A stretch of 51,103 bases of DNA from Hyphomicrobiales bacterium (lineage in GTDB: Bacteria; Pseudomonadota; Alphaproteobacteria; Rhizobiales; Rhizobiaceae): the NCBI GenBank assembly GCA_900472925.1, contig UCJU01000018.1:1-51103 (forward strand). Reading direction: 5' to 3'. A program made the translations under genes and the position numbers. Shown here piece after piece: positions 34,192-42,639 of this stretch. Each line of letters opens with the position of its first letter. The first letter of the stretch is position 1. The notes below the pieces were generated by a model. The model was given only the letters and a program-made list of their open reading frames with translations, was not told the DNA's origin and searched no databases.

Positions 34192-34956
34192 ATGAACCGT
34201 AGAGAGATGCTTACTGCTGGCGCTGCAGCCGGTGCAGCGACATTGCTGACCACCGCGGCAACAGCGGCGGACAAAGCCACCGCAGGCACCACCTCCAGCT
34301 CCAAAGCCAAAGGAAATGACATGACATTCAACAAGTGGATGATTGATCCCAACGATGCGGTATTGCTGCTGATCGACCATCAGAGCGGCTTGTTCCAGTT
34401 GGTCCGTGATATGGATTACAGGGAGCTTCGTAACAATGTAACCGCTCTTGCGAAGATGGCGAAGATCGCGAAGATTCCGACCGTTGTGACGGCGTCAGTT
34501 CCGGAGGGTGCGAATGGCCCGAGCATTCCCGATATCCTTCAGAGCAACCCCGATGCAGTGTACGTTCCCCGCAGCGGCCCGATCAACGCCTGGGATCACC
34601 GCCCCTTCGTCGAAGCCATCGAAAAGACTAAGCGCAAGACACTGCTCATCGCAGGCACGCTCACGAGCATTTGCATGGTATTTCCTGCACTGAGCGCCCT
34701 CGCAGAGGGATACAAAGTGTTCTGCATCGTGGATGCTTCGGGTAATTGGTCGAAGATGGCAACCGACATCTCCATTGCCCGTGTCACGCAAGCAGGCGCG
34801 ATGCCAATTGACACATTCGCGGCGATTACTGAGGTGATGCACACTTGGGACCGCCCAGAAGCAATGGAATTCGCCAAGGTCTTTGTTGACCACGTCGAAC
34901 CCGCATATGGGGCGTTGTTTGAAAGCTATTACGCGGCACAGAAAGCCGCGAAATAG
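34192..34956 (+). CDS. Isochorismatase-like cysteine hydrolase, with a possible second start
   Basis: This 254-residue protein has a cysteine-hydrolase domain from about 52: LLLIDHQSG with the catalytic Asp, the conserved Lys expected near the KTLLIAGT strand, and nucleophile Cys161 in LTSICMVF, as in the YcaC branch. The first 30 residues resemble a twin-arginine signal (MNRREML then an alanine-rich stretch). An internal in-frame ATG at 34321 has AAAGGAAATGAC before it and would give a 211-residue cytoplasmic enzyme starting at the domain edge. Two products are therefore possible. The first start has AGGAGAACCAA. The substrate is unknown; YcaC-like proteins hydrolyse amides or related bonds. 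Confidence 0.8.
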   Translation: MNRREMLTAGAAAGAATLLTTAATAADKATAGTTSSSKAKGNDMTFNKWMIDPNDAVLLLIDHQSGLFQLVRDMDYRELRNNVTALAKMAKIAKIPTVVTASVPEGANGPSIPDILQSNPDAVYVPRSGPINAWDHRPFVEAIEKTKRKTLLIAGTLTSICMVFPALSALAEGYKVFCIVDASGNWSKMATDISIARVTQAGAMPIDTFAAITEVMHTWDRPEAMEFAKVFVDHVEPAYGALFESYYAAQKAAK

Positions 34957-34977
34957 GTTCCGACAAAAACTGGACTT

Positions 34978-35001
34978 GGGCCACCTGGCGACAGGTGGCC
35001 C
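34978..35001 (+). terminator. Terminator-like hairpin
   Basis: A perfect 10-bp stem, GGGCCACCTG / CAGGTGGCCC, with a GCGA tetraloop follows the isochorismatase-like gene. The T-run is poor, so termination may be partial. Confidence 0.55.
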
Positions 35002-35110
35002 CTCAGTCTTCAGGTCGGAGGAGGTTACAAGACGCGTAATTTAGGCGATAAGATATCACGATCAAAGACGAGTGAGGCCAATCGCCAAGGGTAAACTTGA
35101 GGAGAATGAT

Positions 35111-36046
35111 ATGAGCTGGAATCCCACACTTGAACCCAACTGCCCGGATGCAGGAAGTCTTGACGCCATTGAGACTCTTATCATCCCGCGCTCGCGCGAC
35201 CTCGGCGGCTTCGAGGTCCGGCGTGCGCTGCCCGCACCCGCACGACAGATGGTTGGCCCCTTCATTTTCTTTGACCAAATTGGACCGGCCGAATTCATCA
35301 CCGGCGGTGGTATCGACGTCCGTCCCCACCCACATATCGGGCTGGCAACGGTTACTTACCTTTACAAAGGCGGTTTCCGACACCGCGACAGCCTGGGCAC
35401 CAACCAGATAATCGCTCCAGGCGAAGTGAACTGGATGATCGCCGGCAATGGCGTCACCCATTCCGAGCGCACCACCGAAGATACACGAAAGGCCAAAAGC
35501 GAGCTTTTCGGAATCCAGACGTGGGTAGCACTACCGGAAAAAGACGAAGAAATGGATGCAGGCTTCGAGCATCAGGGAAAGGACGCATTGCCCTTCCTTC
35601 AAGGCGAAGGCAAGGAAGTGCGCCTTATCCTCGGTAATGCGTGGGGAGAGAAGTCACCTGTGCGGACTTTTTCTGACATGTTCTATGCGGACGCCATTTT
35701 GCAACCAGGCGCCAAATTGCCGTTGCCGGACAATCACGAAGACCGGGGCGTCTATGTCATGGAAGGCGAAATCACGGTTGCCGGAGACCGGTTCGAAGCA
35801 GGCCGCATGATGGTCTTCCGACCCGGCGACTCCATCACCATCACTGCCACCGAACGTGGCGCGCGCCTGATGCTGCTTGGTGGCGAAACGCTCAATGGCC
35901 CGCGTTACATCTCCTGGAACTTTGTCGCATCCTCTCAGGAAAAGATCGATGCCGCCAAGGAAGCCTGGGCTGCGGGCGACTGGCAACATGGCCGCTTCAA
36001 TTTGCCGCCGGGGGACAGTGACGAGTTTATGCCGCTTCCCAACTAA
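35111..36046 (+). CDS. Pirin-family protein (possible quercetin 2,3-dioxygenase activity)
   Basis: This 311-residue bicupin of the pirin family has N-terminal metal motifs HPHIGLATVTYL and GNGVTHSER with the three His and one Glu ligand pattern, and a degenerate C-terminal cupin (AKLPLPDNHEDRGVYVMEGE). Some bacterial pirins cleave quercetin with O2. Others regulate metabolism. The start at 35111 has GAGGAGAATGAT directly before it. The frame is open 39 bases further upstream without a ribosome site. A decayed second pirin tail follows 95 bases downstream. With the GH3 enzyme and ring-cleaving dioxygenases, this supports, but does not prove, flavonoid use. Confidence 0.88.
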   Translation: MSWNPTLEPNCPDAGSLDAIETLIIPRSRDLGGFEVRRALPAPARQMVGPFIFFDQIGPAEFITGGGIDVRPHPHIGLATVTYLYKGGFRHRDSLGTNQIIAPGEVNWMIAGNGVTHSERTTEDTRKAKSELFGIQTWVALPEKDEEMDAGFEHQGKDALPFLQGEGKEVRLILGNAWGEKSPVRTFSDMFYADAILQPGAKLPLPDNHEDRGVYVMEGEITVAGDRFEAGRMMVFRPGDSITITATERGARLMLLGGETLNGPRYISWNFVASSQEKIDAAKEAWAAGDWQHGRFNLPPGDSDEFMPLPN

Positions 36047-36141
36047 CGAAAAGGGGGCAGTGATACATCGCGATCGCAGTGGTATCGTAATCTTAGCAAC
36101 TGTATCGCCCAGATGATCTGGGCTGCCCAAGTCGGTGCGAT

Positions 36142-36267
36142 TTCCACGCTTCGTCAAAGGAACGGATCGAGGAGGCAAAGTCGCAGTAGAGAGCGAAGAA
36201 CTGGGGCACCGCCCTGTTCGGCCTGCCGCCTGATGACAGCTCCCAGTTCATGCCGCTGACAGATTAG
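36142..36267 (+). pseudogene. Decayed C-terminus of a second pirin
   Basis: The frame reads FHASSKERIEEAKSQ, a TAG stop, then RAKNWGTALFGLPPDDSSQF and MPLTD before the final stop. It aligns codon for codon with the end of the intact pirin just upstream (FVASSQEKIDAAKEAW onward, ending FMPLPN). A deletion at the left edge and the internal stop show decay. This indicates a former tandem or recombined pirin gene. Confidence 0.85.
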
Positions 36268-36297
36268 CTTGGGGGCACTCGGCTCCAAATCCCGATC

Positions 36298-37194
36298 TTA
36301 TATGGAACTTTGCTTCAGACGATCAATCATCCAACGCGCGGCGGGGCCGGGCGGCGCATCCACCTTGTAAACCGCAGACATCGGTAGCTTCAACCCGCCG
36401 GGTGGTATATCTTCGATGTTGAGTTCGATCAGGCGTCCTTCGGAAATGTCTTTTTCGACTGTGTGCAAAGGCATCCCTCCCCAGCCAAGGCCGCTCAAGA
36501 GAAAAGCATGTTTTGCAAAGAGATCTGCCAAACGCCACGTCAAAGGCGACATGACGCCGAAATCCCGCCCGGTTGAAAGATCAGAGCGATCGGTCAACAC
36601 CAATTGAACGTGACGTGCAAGTTCCTCACGTGGTATAAGCCCCTCAAGCTTGGCGAGCGGATGTCTGGCAGCTGCAACCATGACAAATTCGACGCTCGTG
36701 ATACGTTCTGCCACCAAACCGCCAGGCAATGTCGGCAAAGATCCAACTATGCCGAAGCTTGCTCGTCCATCGATTACCGGCTGCATTGCAGCCCCCAATG
36801 CTTCGACATAGAGCCGCAATGGGGTGACGGGAAACTCCCGCCGAAACTCATGCGAAACATCTGCAATTGTCGCAATAGGGAAAAAAACATCGATTACGGC
36901 CGTGAGTTCAGGTTCAAGGCCACCAGCAATTCCTTTCGCTCGGGCTTTCATAAAGTCGACAGCACCGACGACAGTCCGTGCGTCGGCAAGAAGCACGTTT
37001 CCTTGCGCTGTCAGTTGAGGATAGCGAGCGGAGCGGTCAAAGAGCGTAACCATCAGTTGAGCTTCAAGATTGGCTATGCTCTCACTCACAGCAGACTGCG
37101 TTCGCTTCAGGCGGCGAGCGGCCGCCGAAAAGCTGCCTTCATCAGCTGCAGCCACAAATGTTCGTAACTGATCAAGAGAAACGCCATCGAGCAT
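36298..37194 (-). CDS. LysR-family regulator
   Basis: This 298-residue LysR protein has a winged helix at about 5-65 (LRTFVAAADEGSFSAAARRLKRTQSAVSESIANLE in segments) and a C-terminal effector domain (SFGIVGSLP, GLGWGGMPLHTVEKDI). It is divergent from the AzoR-type reductase, with a 408-base spacer containing a perfect 10-bp inverted repeat. It most likely controls the azoR-doxX-monooxygenase-GST set. A quinone or electrophile effector is inferred from the target genes. Confidence 0.9.
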   Translation of the reverse strand: MLDGVSLDQLRTFVAAADEGSFSAAARRLKRTQSAVSESIANLEAQLMVTLFDRSARYPQLTAQGNVLLADARTVVGAVDFMKARAKGIAGGLEPELTAVIDVFFPIATIADVSHEFRREFPVTPLRLYVEALGAAMQPVIDGRASFGIVGSLPTLPGGLVAERITSVEFVMVAAARHPLAKLEGLIPREELARHVQLVLTDRSDLSTGRDFGVMSPLTWRLADLFAKHAFLLSGLGWGGMPLHTVEKDISEGRLIELNIEDIPPGGLKLPMSAVYKVDAPPGPAARWMIDRLKQSSI

Positions 37195-37602
37195 GTTTAA
37201 TAATCCTATCGGCCAAGCCTATCGGTAAGCTCGAACAATACAGGCTAATCGTATACACGAAGTTTCGTCCTGACGTTCATTGTTTCATGTCAAAGGTGAA
37301 ATGATGAAGTCATGTTCATTACCTATGTTGCGAAGTGGTTGGGCCTGAACCAAAGGAAATCAGCCACTTGGGACGGGAATGACGTCACGATTGATACCAC
37401 CAGAAAAGGTGCACCTCAGCGTTCTCAGCCCTTACTCCGCTGGAATATTTATCCATCGCCTTAACCGATGGATAACATCGAAAAATACCGGCTATCACGG
37501 GAGGCTCTAGTGTGCGATCTGGTGGTCATGATCAAAATGCTCACAAAATTCTTCACTCGCATTCGCGCCTCCTTTACGCTCGATCACTCGGAGATACCGG
37601 AC
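37195..37602. promoter_or_regulatory. Divergent control region, LysR / azoR
   Basis: The 408-base spacer holds the inverted repeat TTATCCATCG-N7-CGATGGATAA (37449-37475), perfect over 10 bp on each side, ending 127 bases before the reductase start. Near the LysR start, CCTATCGG occurs twice within 25 bases. A reading frame in phase with azoR is open through this region but crosses the operator and lacks a ribosome site. Confidence 0.5.
37449..37475. promoter_or_regulatory. Perfect inverted-repeat operator
   Basis: TTATCCATCG and CGATGGATAA are separated by CCTTAAC, giving a centre-to-centre spacing of 17 bp. This suits a dimeric regulator covering about one and a half turns. LysR (36298-37194) is the obvious candidate, although its classical T-N11-A signature is not the best description of this site. 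Confidence 0.6.
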
Positions 37603-38214
37603 ATGACCACCATTCTTCATATCGATTCCAGCATCCTTGGCGGCTATTCTGTAAGCCGCACGCTCACGGCTGATATTGTTGCCAAGCAAGAGGCGCTACA
37701 CCCAGGCGCGCGAGTCATCCGTCGCGATCTCGTCGTTGATGCGGCAATGCATCTTTCCGATGCGCACTTGGCCGTATTTCAGGGCGGCGAGGTCGGAAGT
37801 CCGGCGCTCGGCCAGGATCTGGCGACAGGCAGCGCCTATATCGACGATCTGTTCGCCGCCGACGTAATCGTCATCGGGGCACCGATGTACAACTTCACCA
37901 TTCCGACACAGCTGAAAGGCTGGATCGATCGCGTGTGCGTTGCAGGCCGCACCTTCCAATATGGCGCCAATGGTCCAGAGGGCCTGGTGAAAGGCAAAAA
38001 AGTCTTCGTTGCCTCGGCTCGCGGCGGCGTTTACACCGGGGACACCCCTGCTGCAGGCCTCGATCATCAGGAAAAATACTTGCTCGGCGTTCTTGCTTTC
38101 ATCGGCCTGACCGACGTGACCATCATCCGTGCGGAAGGCCTTGCTCTGAGTGAAGATGCCAAAACTGCCGCTATCGCCGGTGCCAAGTCGCAAATCGAAG
38201 CGCTCGCCGCCTGA
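37603..38214 (+). CDS. azoR: FMN-dependent NADH:quinone/azo reductase (AzoR-like)
   Basis: This 203-residue flavodoxin-fold reductase has an N-terminal HIDSSILGGYSVSRTLT (FMN phosphate loop), PMYNFTIPTQLKGWIDRV (about 93-110) and SARGGVYT (about 138-145), all diagnostic for AzoR. It reduces quinones by two electrons, and azo dyes incidentally, and protects the cell from thiol stress by reactive quinones. The start is the ATG at 37603 preceded by GGAG. The longer frame from 37468 would add 45 non-homologous residues and run through the operator. It is the first of four co-directional genes. Confidence 0.92.
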   Translation: MTTILHIDSSILGGYSVSRTLTADIVAKQEALHPGARVIRRDLVVDAAMHLSDAHLAVFQGGEVGSPALGQDLATGSAYIDDLFAADVIVIGAPMYNFTIPTQLKGWIDRVCVAGRTFQYGANGPEGLVKGKKVFVASARGGVYTGDTPAAGLDHQEKYLLGVLAFIGLTDVTIIRAEGLALSEDAKTAAIAGAKSQIEALAA

Positions 38215-38253
38215 GCCCAGAACTTTAACCACCCCAAAATCAAGGACCAAACA

Positions 38254-38649
38254 ATGTCTCAGACTAATTCCATAGCGGTCGCTGGCCGTCTGCTTCTCGC
38301 CATACTGTTCATCTTCAGCGGCTTCGGCAAAATCATGTCACCTGAGGCCACGCAGGGTTACATCGCGTATGCCGGTTTGCCCCTGCCGTTGGTGTCCTAT
38401 CTGTTGGCAGTCGTCGTGGAAGTCGGTGGTGGCATCCTTCTTGCCGTCGGTTTTCAGACACGTATCGTTGGCTTCCTGCTTGCAGCCTTCACGCTCGCAA
38501 CGGCGGTGGTCTTCCATAACGACTTTGCCGATCAGAACCAGATGACCCACTTTTTGAAGAACATCGCTATCGCCGGTGGACTTCTCCAGGTAGCGGCGTT
38601 TGGAGCAGGCGCTCTCAGCCTCGACGCACGGCGTCTGCGGACTGCATGA
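38254..38649 (+). CDS. DoxX-family membrane protein
   Basis: This 131-residue protein has four hydrophobic helices: GRLLLAILFIFSGFGKI, then PLPLVSYLLAVVVEVGGGILLAVG in segments, then FLLAAFTLATAVVF and a final ALSLDARR tail. The FSGFGKI segment is typical of DoxX. Family members partner with redox proteins at the inner membrane in oxidative stress. It follows azoR by 39 bases with AAGGA before the ATG, and a hairpin ends the pair. Confidence 0.88.
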   Translation: MSQTNSIAVAGRLLLAILFIFSGFGKIMSPEATQGYIAYAGLPLPLVSYLLAVVVEVGGGILLAVGFQTRIVGFLLAAFTLATAVVFHNDFADQNQMTHFLKNIAIAGGLLQVAAFGAGALSLDARRLRTA

Positions 38650-38655
38650 CTTGGA

Positions 38656-38686
38656 GTAGGCCCGTTCACGACAGTGACGGGCCTAC
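38656..38686 (+). terminator. Terminator-like hairpin after doxX
   Basis: A perfect 10-bp stem, GTAGGCCCGT / ACGGGCCTAC, has an 11-base loop that can pair further (CAC/GTG). The T-run is weak. It may only partly separate azoR-doxX from the next two genes. Confidence 0.6.
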
Positions 38687-38720
38687 CTCATCCTCCGGAT
38701 AACACCATATTGGAACGAAC

Positions 38721-39773
38721 ATGGAAATCGGCATCGATAGCTTCGCGGCGACAATACCAAATCCGGCAACGGGCCTCACAGCGCCGCCTGCGGACAGAAT
38801 AGAGGCCTTGCTCGCTGAGGTTGAGACGGCGGATCGCGTCGGCCTGGACGTGTTCGGCATCGGTGAACATCACCGCAAGGAGTTCCTCGATTCCGCCCCA
38901 GCCATCCTTCTGGCTGCTGCTGCTGCGCGCACGAAACGCATCCGGCTGACGAGTGCCGTCACCGTTCTCAGTGCTGCTGACCCTGTCCGCGTCTTTCAGG
39001 ATTTCGCAACGATTGATCTGATTTCGAAAGGCCGTGCGGAGATTGTCGCCGGGCGTGGTTCATTCGGAGAAGCCTATCCCCTCTACGGCTTTGCGATGAA
39101 CGACTATGACGATCTCTTTGTCGAGAAGCTCGACCTCCTCCTCAAACTGAGGGAAGAGACAAATGTGACCTGGCGTGGACGCTTCCGGCCTGCGCTTACC
39201 GGCCAGAGCGTTTATCCGCGCCCACATCAGCCGAAAATGCCAATATGGCTCGGTGTTGGCGGAACACCGCAATCGTTCGCACGCGCGGGAACGCTTGGCC
39301 TTCCGTTGATGGTGGCAATCATCGGCGGCAGCTTTGACCGGTTCCGTCCTCTCGTGGATCTGTATCGTGAGGCTGGCCAGCGAGCAGGTCATGCACCAGA
39401 GACGCTCAAGGTCGGCGTTCATGCCATGGGTTTCGTGGCCGAGACTGACCAGAAAGCTGCTGATGCCTTTTTCCCGGGGTGGGCGCATATCTTCACTGAG
39501 GTCCGCCGTGAGCGCGGTTGGCCAACTGCGACGCGTGCGCAGTTCGATGCGATGTCTGGCCCGCAGGGCTCCTTCTTGATCGGAAATCCACAGACTGTGC
39601 GCGACAAGATTATCGCCGCGGACAAGTCGCTTGGCGGCATTTCCCGCATCACCTTCCAGATGAGTTCTGCCATGCTTGAGACAGAAGCAATGCAGCGTTC
39701 GATCGAGTTGCTCGGCAACGAGGTCGCCCCCGCGGTCAACGAAACTCTCAAGAAGGTATCGCATCATGGGTGA
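38721..39773 (+). CDS. Luciferase-like flavin-dependent monooxygenase
   Basis: This 350-residue LLM-class (bacterial-luciferase fold) protein has FGIGEHHRKEF near 46-56, TSAVTVLSAADPVRVFQDFATIDLIS in segments (about 76-101), GRAEIVAGRGSF, and PIWLGVGGTPQSFARA near 175-190. It would use FMNH2 or F420-like flavin and O2, or act as a reductase. The substrate is unknown. Its stop overlaps the next gene by eight bases, so expression with the glutathione enzyme is coupled. Confidence 0.88.
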   Translation: MEIGIDSFAATIPNPATGLTAPPADRIEALLAEVETADRVGLDVFGIGEHHRKEFLDSAPAILLAAAAARTKRIRLTSAVTVLSAADPVRVFQDFATIDLISKGRAEIVAGRGSFGEAYPLYGFAMNDYDDLFVEKLDLLLKLREETNVTWRGRFRPALTGQSVYPRPHQPKMPIWLGVGGTPQSFARAGTLGLPLMVAIIGGSFDRFRPLVDLYREAGQRAGHAPETLKVGVHAMGFVAETDQKAADAFFPGWAHIFTEVRRERGWPTATRAQFDAMSGPQGSFLIGNPQTVRDKIIAADKSLGGISRITFQMSSAMLETEAMQRSIELLGNEVAPAVNETLKKVSHHG

Positions 39774-40728
39774 ATTGATCGCAGGCACTTGGCACCGCAA
39801 CGGCATCGACGGCGTGCTGGCAGATGGTCAAATGCGACGAGCGCCGTCCGTGTTTCGCAACTGGATCACCAATGAACGCGACAGCCGCTTTAAGGCAGAG
39901 TCCGGTCGCTATCACCTCTACGTTTCGCTGGCATGCCCATGGGCACATCGCACACTGATCATGCGCAATCTGAAAGGCTTGATCGATCTGATCGATATCT
40001 CCGTGGTTCATTGGCTGATGGGCGAAGACGGCTGGACGTTCGATCCTGATCACGGTGTCATCCCCGATGCCGTAAACCGAGCTCATTTCCTGCACGAAAT
40101 CTATACGATCTCGGACCCCGACTGCACGTCGCGCGTGACCGTGCCCATCCTGTGGGACAAGGTTGAGCGCCAGATCGTTTCGAACGAATCTGCCGATATT
40201 CTGCGTATGTTCAATTCGGCCTTCGATGGATGCGGCGCGGTTGCAGGCGACTATTATCCTGAAAAACACCGCGAGGAGATCGATGCCGTCAATACCCGTG
40301 TCTATACAACACTGAACAACGGCGTTTATCGGTCCGGGTTTGCCACCACACAGGTCGCATACGAAGCCGCCGTCGGTGAAGTCTTCGGAACGCTCGACTG
40401 GCTCGAACAGCGTCTCGCGCAACAACGCTATCTTGTGGGTAGCCAATTGACGGAAGCGGATATCCGGCTGTTTACCACGCTCGTACGCTTTGACCCCGTC
40501 TATTTCGGTCATTTCAAATGTAACGTCCGGGCATTGGCCGATTATCCTGCGCTCTGGGCTTACACACGCGATCTATTCAGCCATCCAGCTATCCGCCCTA
40601 CCGTCGATTTCGACCATATCAAAGGTCATTATTACAGCAGCCATCCTTGGCTCAACCCAAGCCGTATCGTCCCGGTAGGACCTGATTACGATTTCGACTT
40701 ACCTTCAGGACGTGAGGCATTTGCATGA
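39766..40728 (+). CDS. Glutathionyl-hydroquinone reductase (Xi-class GST, YqjG-like)
   Basis: This 320-residue Xi-class glutathione transferase has catalytic Cys57 in SLACPWAHRTL, the DG-WTF-D segment (GEDGWTFD) near 88, VPILWDKVERQIVSNESADILRM in segments, and a helical C-terminal domain with LVGSQLTEADIRLF. It reduces glutathionyl-hydroquinones to hydroquinones, recycling quinones trapped by glutathione. It starts inside the end of the monooxygenase gene. An earlier in-frame start would need to lie further inside that gene. It completes a quinone-repair set with AzoR. Confidence 0.92.
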   Translation: MGELIAGTWHRNGIDGVLADGQMRRAPSVFRNWITNERDSRFKAESGRYHLYVSLACPWAHRTLIMRNLKGLIDLIDISVVHWLMGEDGWTFDPDHGVIPDAVNRAHFLHEIYTISDPDCTSRVTVPILWDKVERQIVSNESADILRMFNSAFDGCGAVAGDYYPEKHREEIDAVNTRVYTTLNNGVYRSGFATTQVAYEAAVGEVFGTLDWLEQRLAQQRYLVGSQLTEADIRLFTTLVRFDPVYFGHFKCNVRALADYPALWAYTRDLFSHPAIRPTVDFDHIKGHYYSSHPWLNPSRIVPVGPDYDFDLPSGREAFA

Positions 40729-41003
40729 GCGAGGTCGCTTCATGGGGTGGACAAGATAGGAGCCTTGACCACCTTTGAAGCGGGCTGACCTCGCATTTCA
40801 CTGATAGTATGCGTCACCCTAACGATGGCGTTGCTATTCCACTACGCAGCGCCTCCGCGAACTCGAAGCTGCTTCGAAGCGGACAGCACGGTGCTTGGCC
40901 GTTGCAATTTCAAGCCAACGACCTTTCGTAAGCCTTGAGCACGGACTGTATGCGCTTTGGGCAAGCGTCCCCTGCTCCCAGCTGTCGTTAAGTCAACGAA
41001 GGG
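40729..41003. other. Convergent spacer
   Basis: This 275-base gap separates the converging GST and gamma-glutamyltransferase genes. One 41-codon frame from 40808 has no recognised similarity or ribosome site. No clear terminator was found. Confidence 0.35.
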
Positions 41004-42599
41004 TCAATAGCCGAGTGCGATCCCGTCCTTGCGCGATTCCGATGCGCCTGAAAGCGTGCCATTTTCCCAGTCGATGCGGATCACCTGGGCGCCACCGATG
41101 GGGTCTTCTGTCGGCACAATCTCGAAGCCGCGTGCTTGAAGTTCGGCAATGGTCGAAGCAGGAACCGTTTGCTCCACCTCGATCTTTGGCGCAAGCCCGC
41201 TTGCTGGCACGAAACGCGGCAAGTCGATGGCATCCTGCATGTCCATGCCATAGTCGAGCACCTTGGAAATCAGATGCGCGTGACCCATGGCCTGATAATA
41301 GCCGCCCATGACGCCGAAGGACATTTCGGTTCGGCCGTTGCGCGTCACCATGCCCGGGATGATCGTGTGCAGAGGACGCTTTTCTGGCGCGATCATGTTG
41401 AGGTGGCCGCGCTTCAGCGAGAAACTCTGGCCACGGTTGTGCAACATAACGCCTGATTTCGGCGCGACGATGCCGCTACCGAAACAGTCGAAGATCGAGT
41501 TGATGAAGCTTACTGAATTGCGCTCGGAGTCAACCACGGAAATATAGACCGTGTCACGGTGGCGCGGCAGTTCGAAGGGCGGCAGGTCCGCAATTGCTCG
41601 CTTAAGGTCAATCATACCCGCGAGCCTGCTGGCGAGCTTGTCGGAGAGCATCTCCTCCACCGGCACATCGGCCTTGGCAGGGTCCGCCAGCCAGGCGTCG
41701 CGCGCCGCATAGGCAAGGCGTGTCGCCTCGATTTCGATGTGCATGCGATCGGTGGCATCCGGCGCGCCTGCGGCCTCGAAATGCGACAGTATGTTGAGGA
41801 TCATCAGCGCAATGATGCCTTGCCCATTGGGTGGGCATTCGTGGATTGTGTAATCGCGGAACGTCGTGGTGATGGGCGTCACGTATTCGCCCCCGGCATT
41901 GGCAAAGTCCTCAAGCGTATGAAGCCCGCCGAGCGAGCGCAGGCGCTCCACCATGTCTTCGGCAACTGGCCCGCGATAAAACCCGTCTCGGCCTTCGGTA
42001 GCGATCCTGCGGAAGGTGGCGGCCAGCTCTGGCTGGCGGTGCATCTCGCCGATTCGCGGCGCTCGCCCCCGTGGCAGGAAAATGCGCGCGGCGGCCTCGT
42101 CTGCCTCAAGCAGCTTCTCTTCCTTAACCCAGTCGCGATGCACACGCGGCGAAATGGCATAGCCGTTTTCCGCAAGTGCGATTGCGGGCGCCAGAACCTC
42201 GGAAAAAGGGAGGCGACCATGATTGGTGTGAAGTCGCGTCCAGGCGTCGATCGCTCCGGGAACGGTAACCGAGGAAGGCGACTGGCGCGGCACTTCCGCC
42301 AGGCCCAGCTCCTCGAACCAATCCACCGTCAGAGCCGCCGGTGTTCGGCCCGAACCATTATAGGCAATCACCTCGGTGCCGCCCTTCGGTGCATAAAGCG
42401 CGAAGCAGTCGCCGCCAATGCCCGTCGATCCCGGCTCGACGACGCATTGCACAGCGCAGGCAGCAATGGCGGCGTCCATGGCGCTACCACCTGCCTGCAG
42501 GATGTTGACCGCCGTCAATGTGGCGGATGGGTGCGATGTCGCAGCCATTGCCGTGGCGGATACGGCGACCGATCGCGTCGGCGTCTCGAAATTGCGCAT
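41004..42599 (-). CDS. Gamma-glutamyltransferase family enzyme
   Basis: This 531-residue Ntn hydrolase of the gamma-glutamyltransferase family has VEPGSTGIGGDCFALY near 53, ECPPNGQGIIALMIL, and the autocatalytic Thr in RDTVYISVVDSERNSVSFINS near 350. The C-terminal GGYYQAMGHAHLISKVLDYGMDMQDA and FEIVPTEDPIGGAQVI fit the small GGT-like branch. No signal peptide is seen, so it is probably cytoplasmic. It may hydrolyse or transfer gamma-glutamyl amides, matching the glutamine-synthetase-like ligase at 47.5 kb. It is the last gene of a minus-strand unit with an amino-acid importer. Confidence 0.9.
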   Translation of the reverse strand: MRNFETPTRSVAVSATAMAATSHPSATLTAVNILQAGGSAMDAAIAACAVQCVVEPGSTGIGGDCFALYAPKGGTEVIAYNGSGRTPAALTVDWFEELGLAEVPRQSPSSVTVPGAIDAWTRLHTNHGRLPFSEVLAPAIALAENGYAISPRVHRDWVKEEKLLEADEAAARIFLPRGRAPRIGEMHRQPELAATFRRIATEGRDGFYRGPVAEDMVERLRSLGGLHTLEDFANAGGEYVTPITTTFRDYTIHECPPNGQGIIALMILNILSHFEAAGAPDATDRMHIEIEATRLAYAARDAWLADPAKADVPVEEMLSDKLASRLAGMIDLKRAIADLPPFELPRHRDTVYISVVDSERNSVSFINSIFDCFGSGIVAPKSGVMLHNRGQSFSLKRGHLNMIAPEKRPLHTIIPGMVTRNGRTEMSFGVMGGYYQAMGHAHLISKVLDYGMDMQDAIDLPRFVPASGLAPKIEVEQTVPASTIAELQARGFEIVPTEDPIGGAQVIRIDWENGTLSGASESRKDGIALGY

Positions 42600-42639
42600 T
42601 GCCTTTTAGTCTCCGTTATATGCAGTCATGGAAAGTGGT

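Noticed and set aside
38656..38686. GTAGGCC shared with the palindrome at 4999-5010 as a dispersed repeat family
   Set aside because: The shared stretch is only seven bases within a GC-rich hairpin. Chance is enough.
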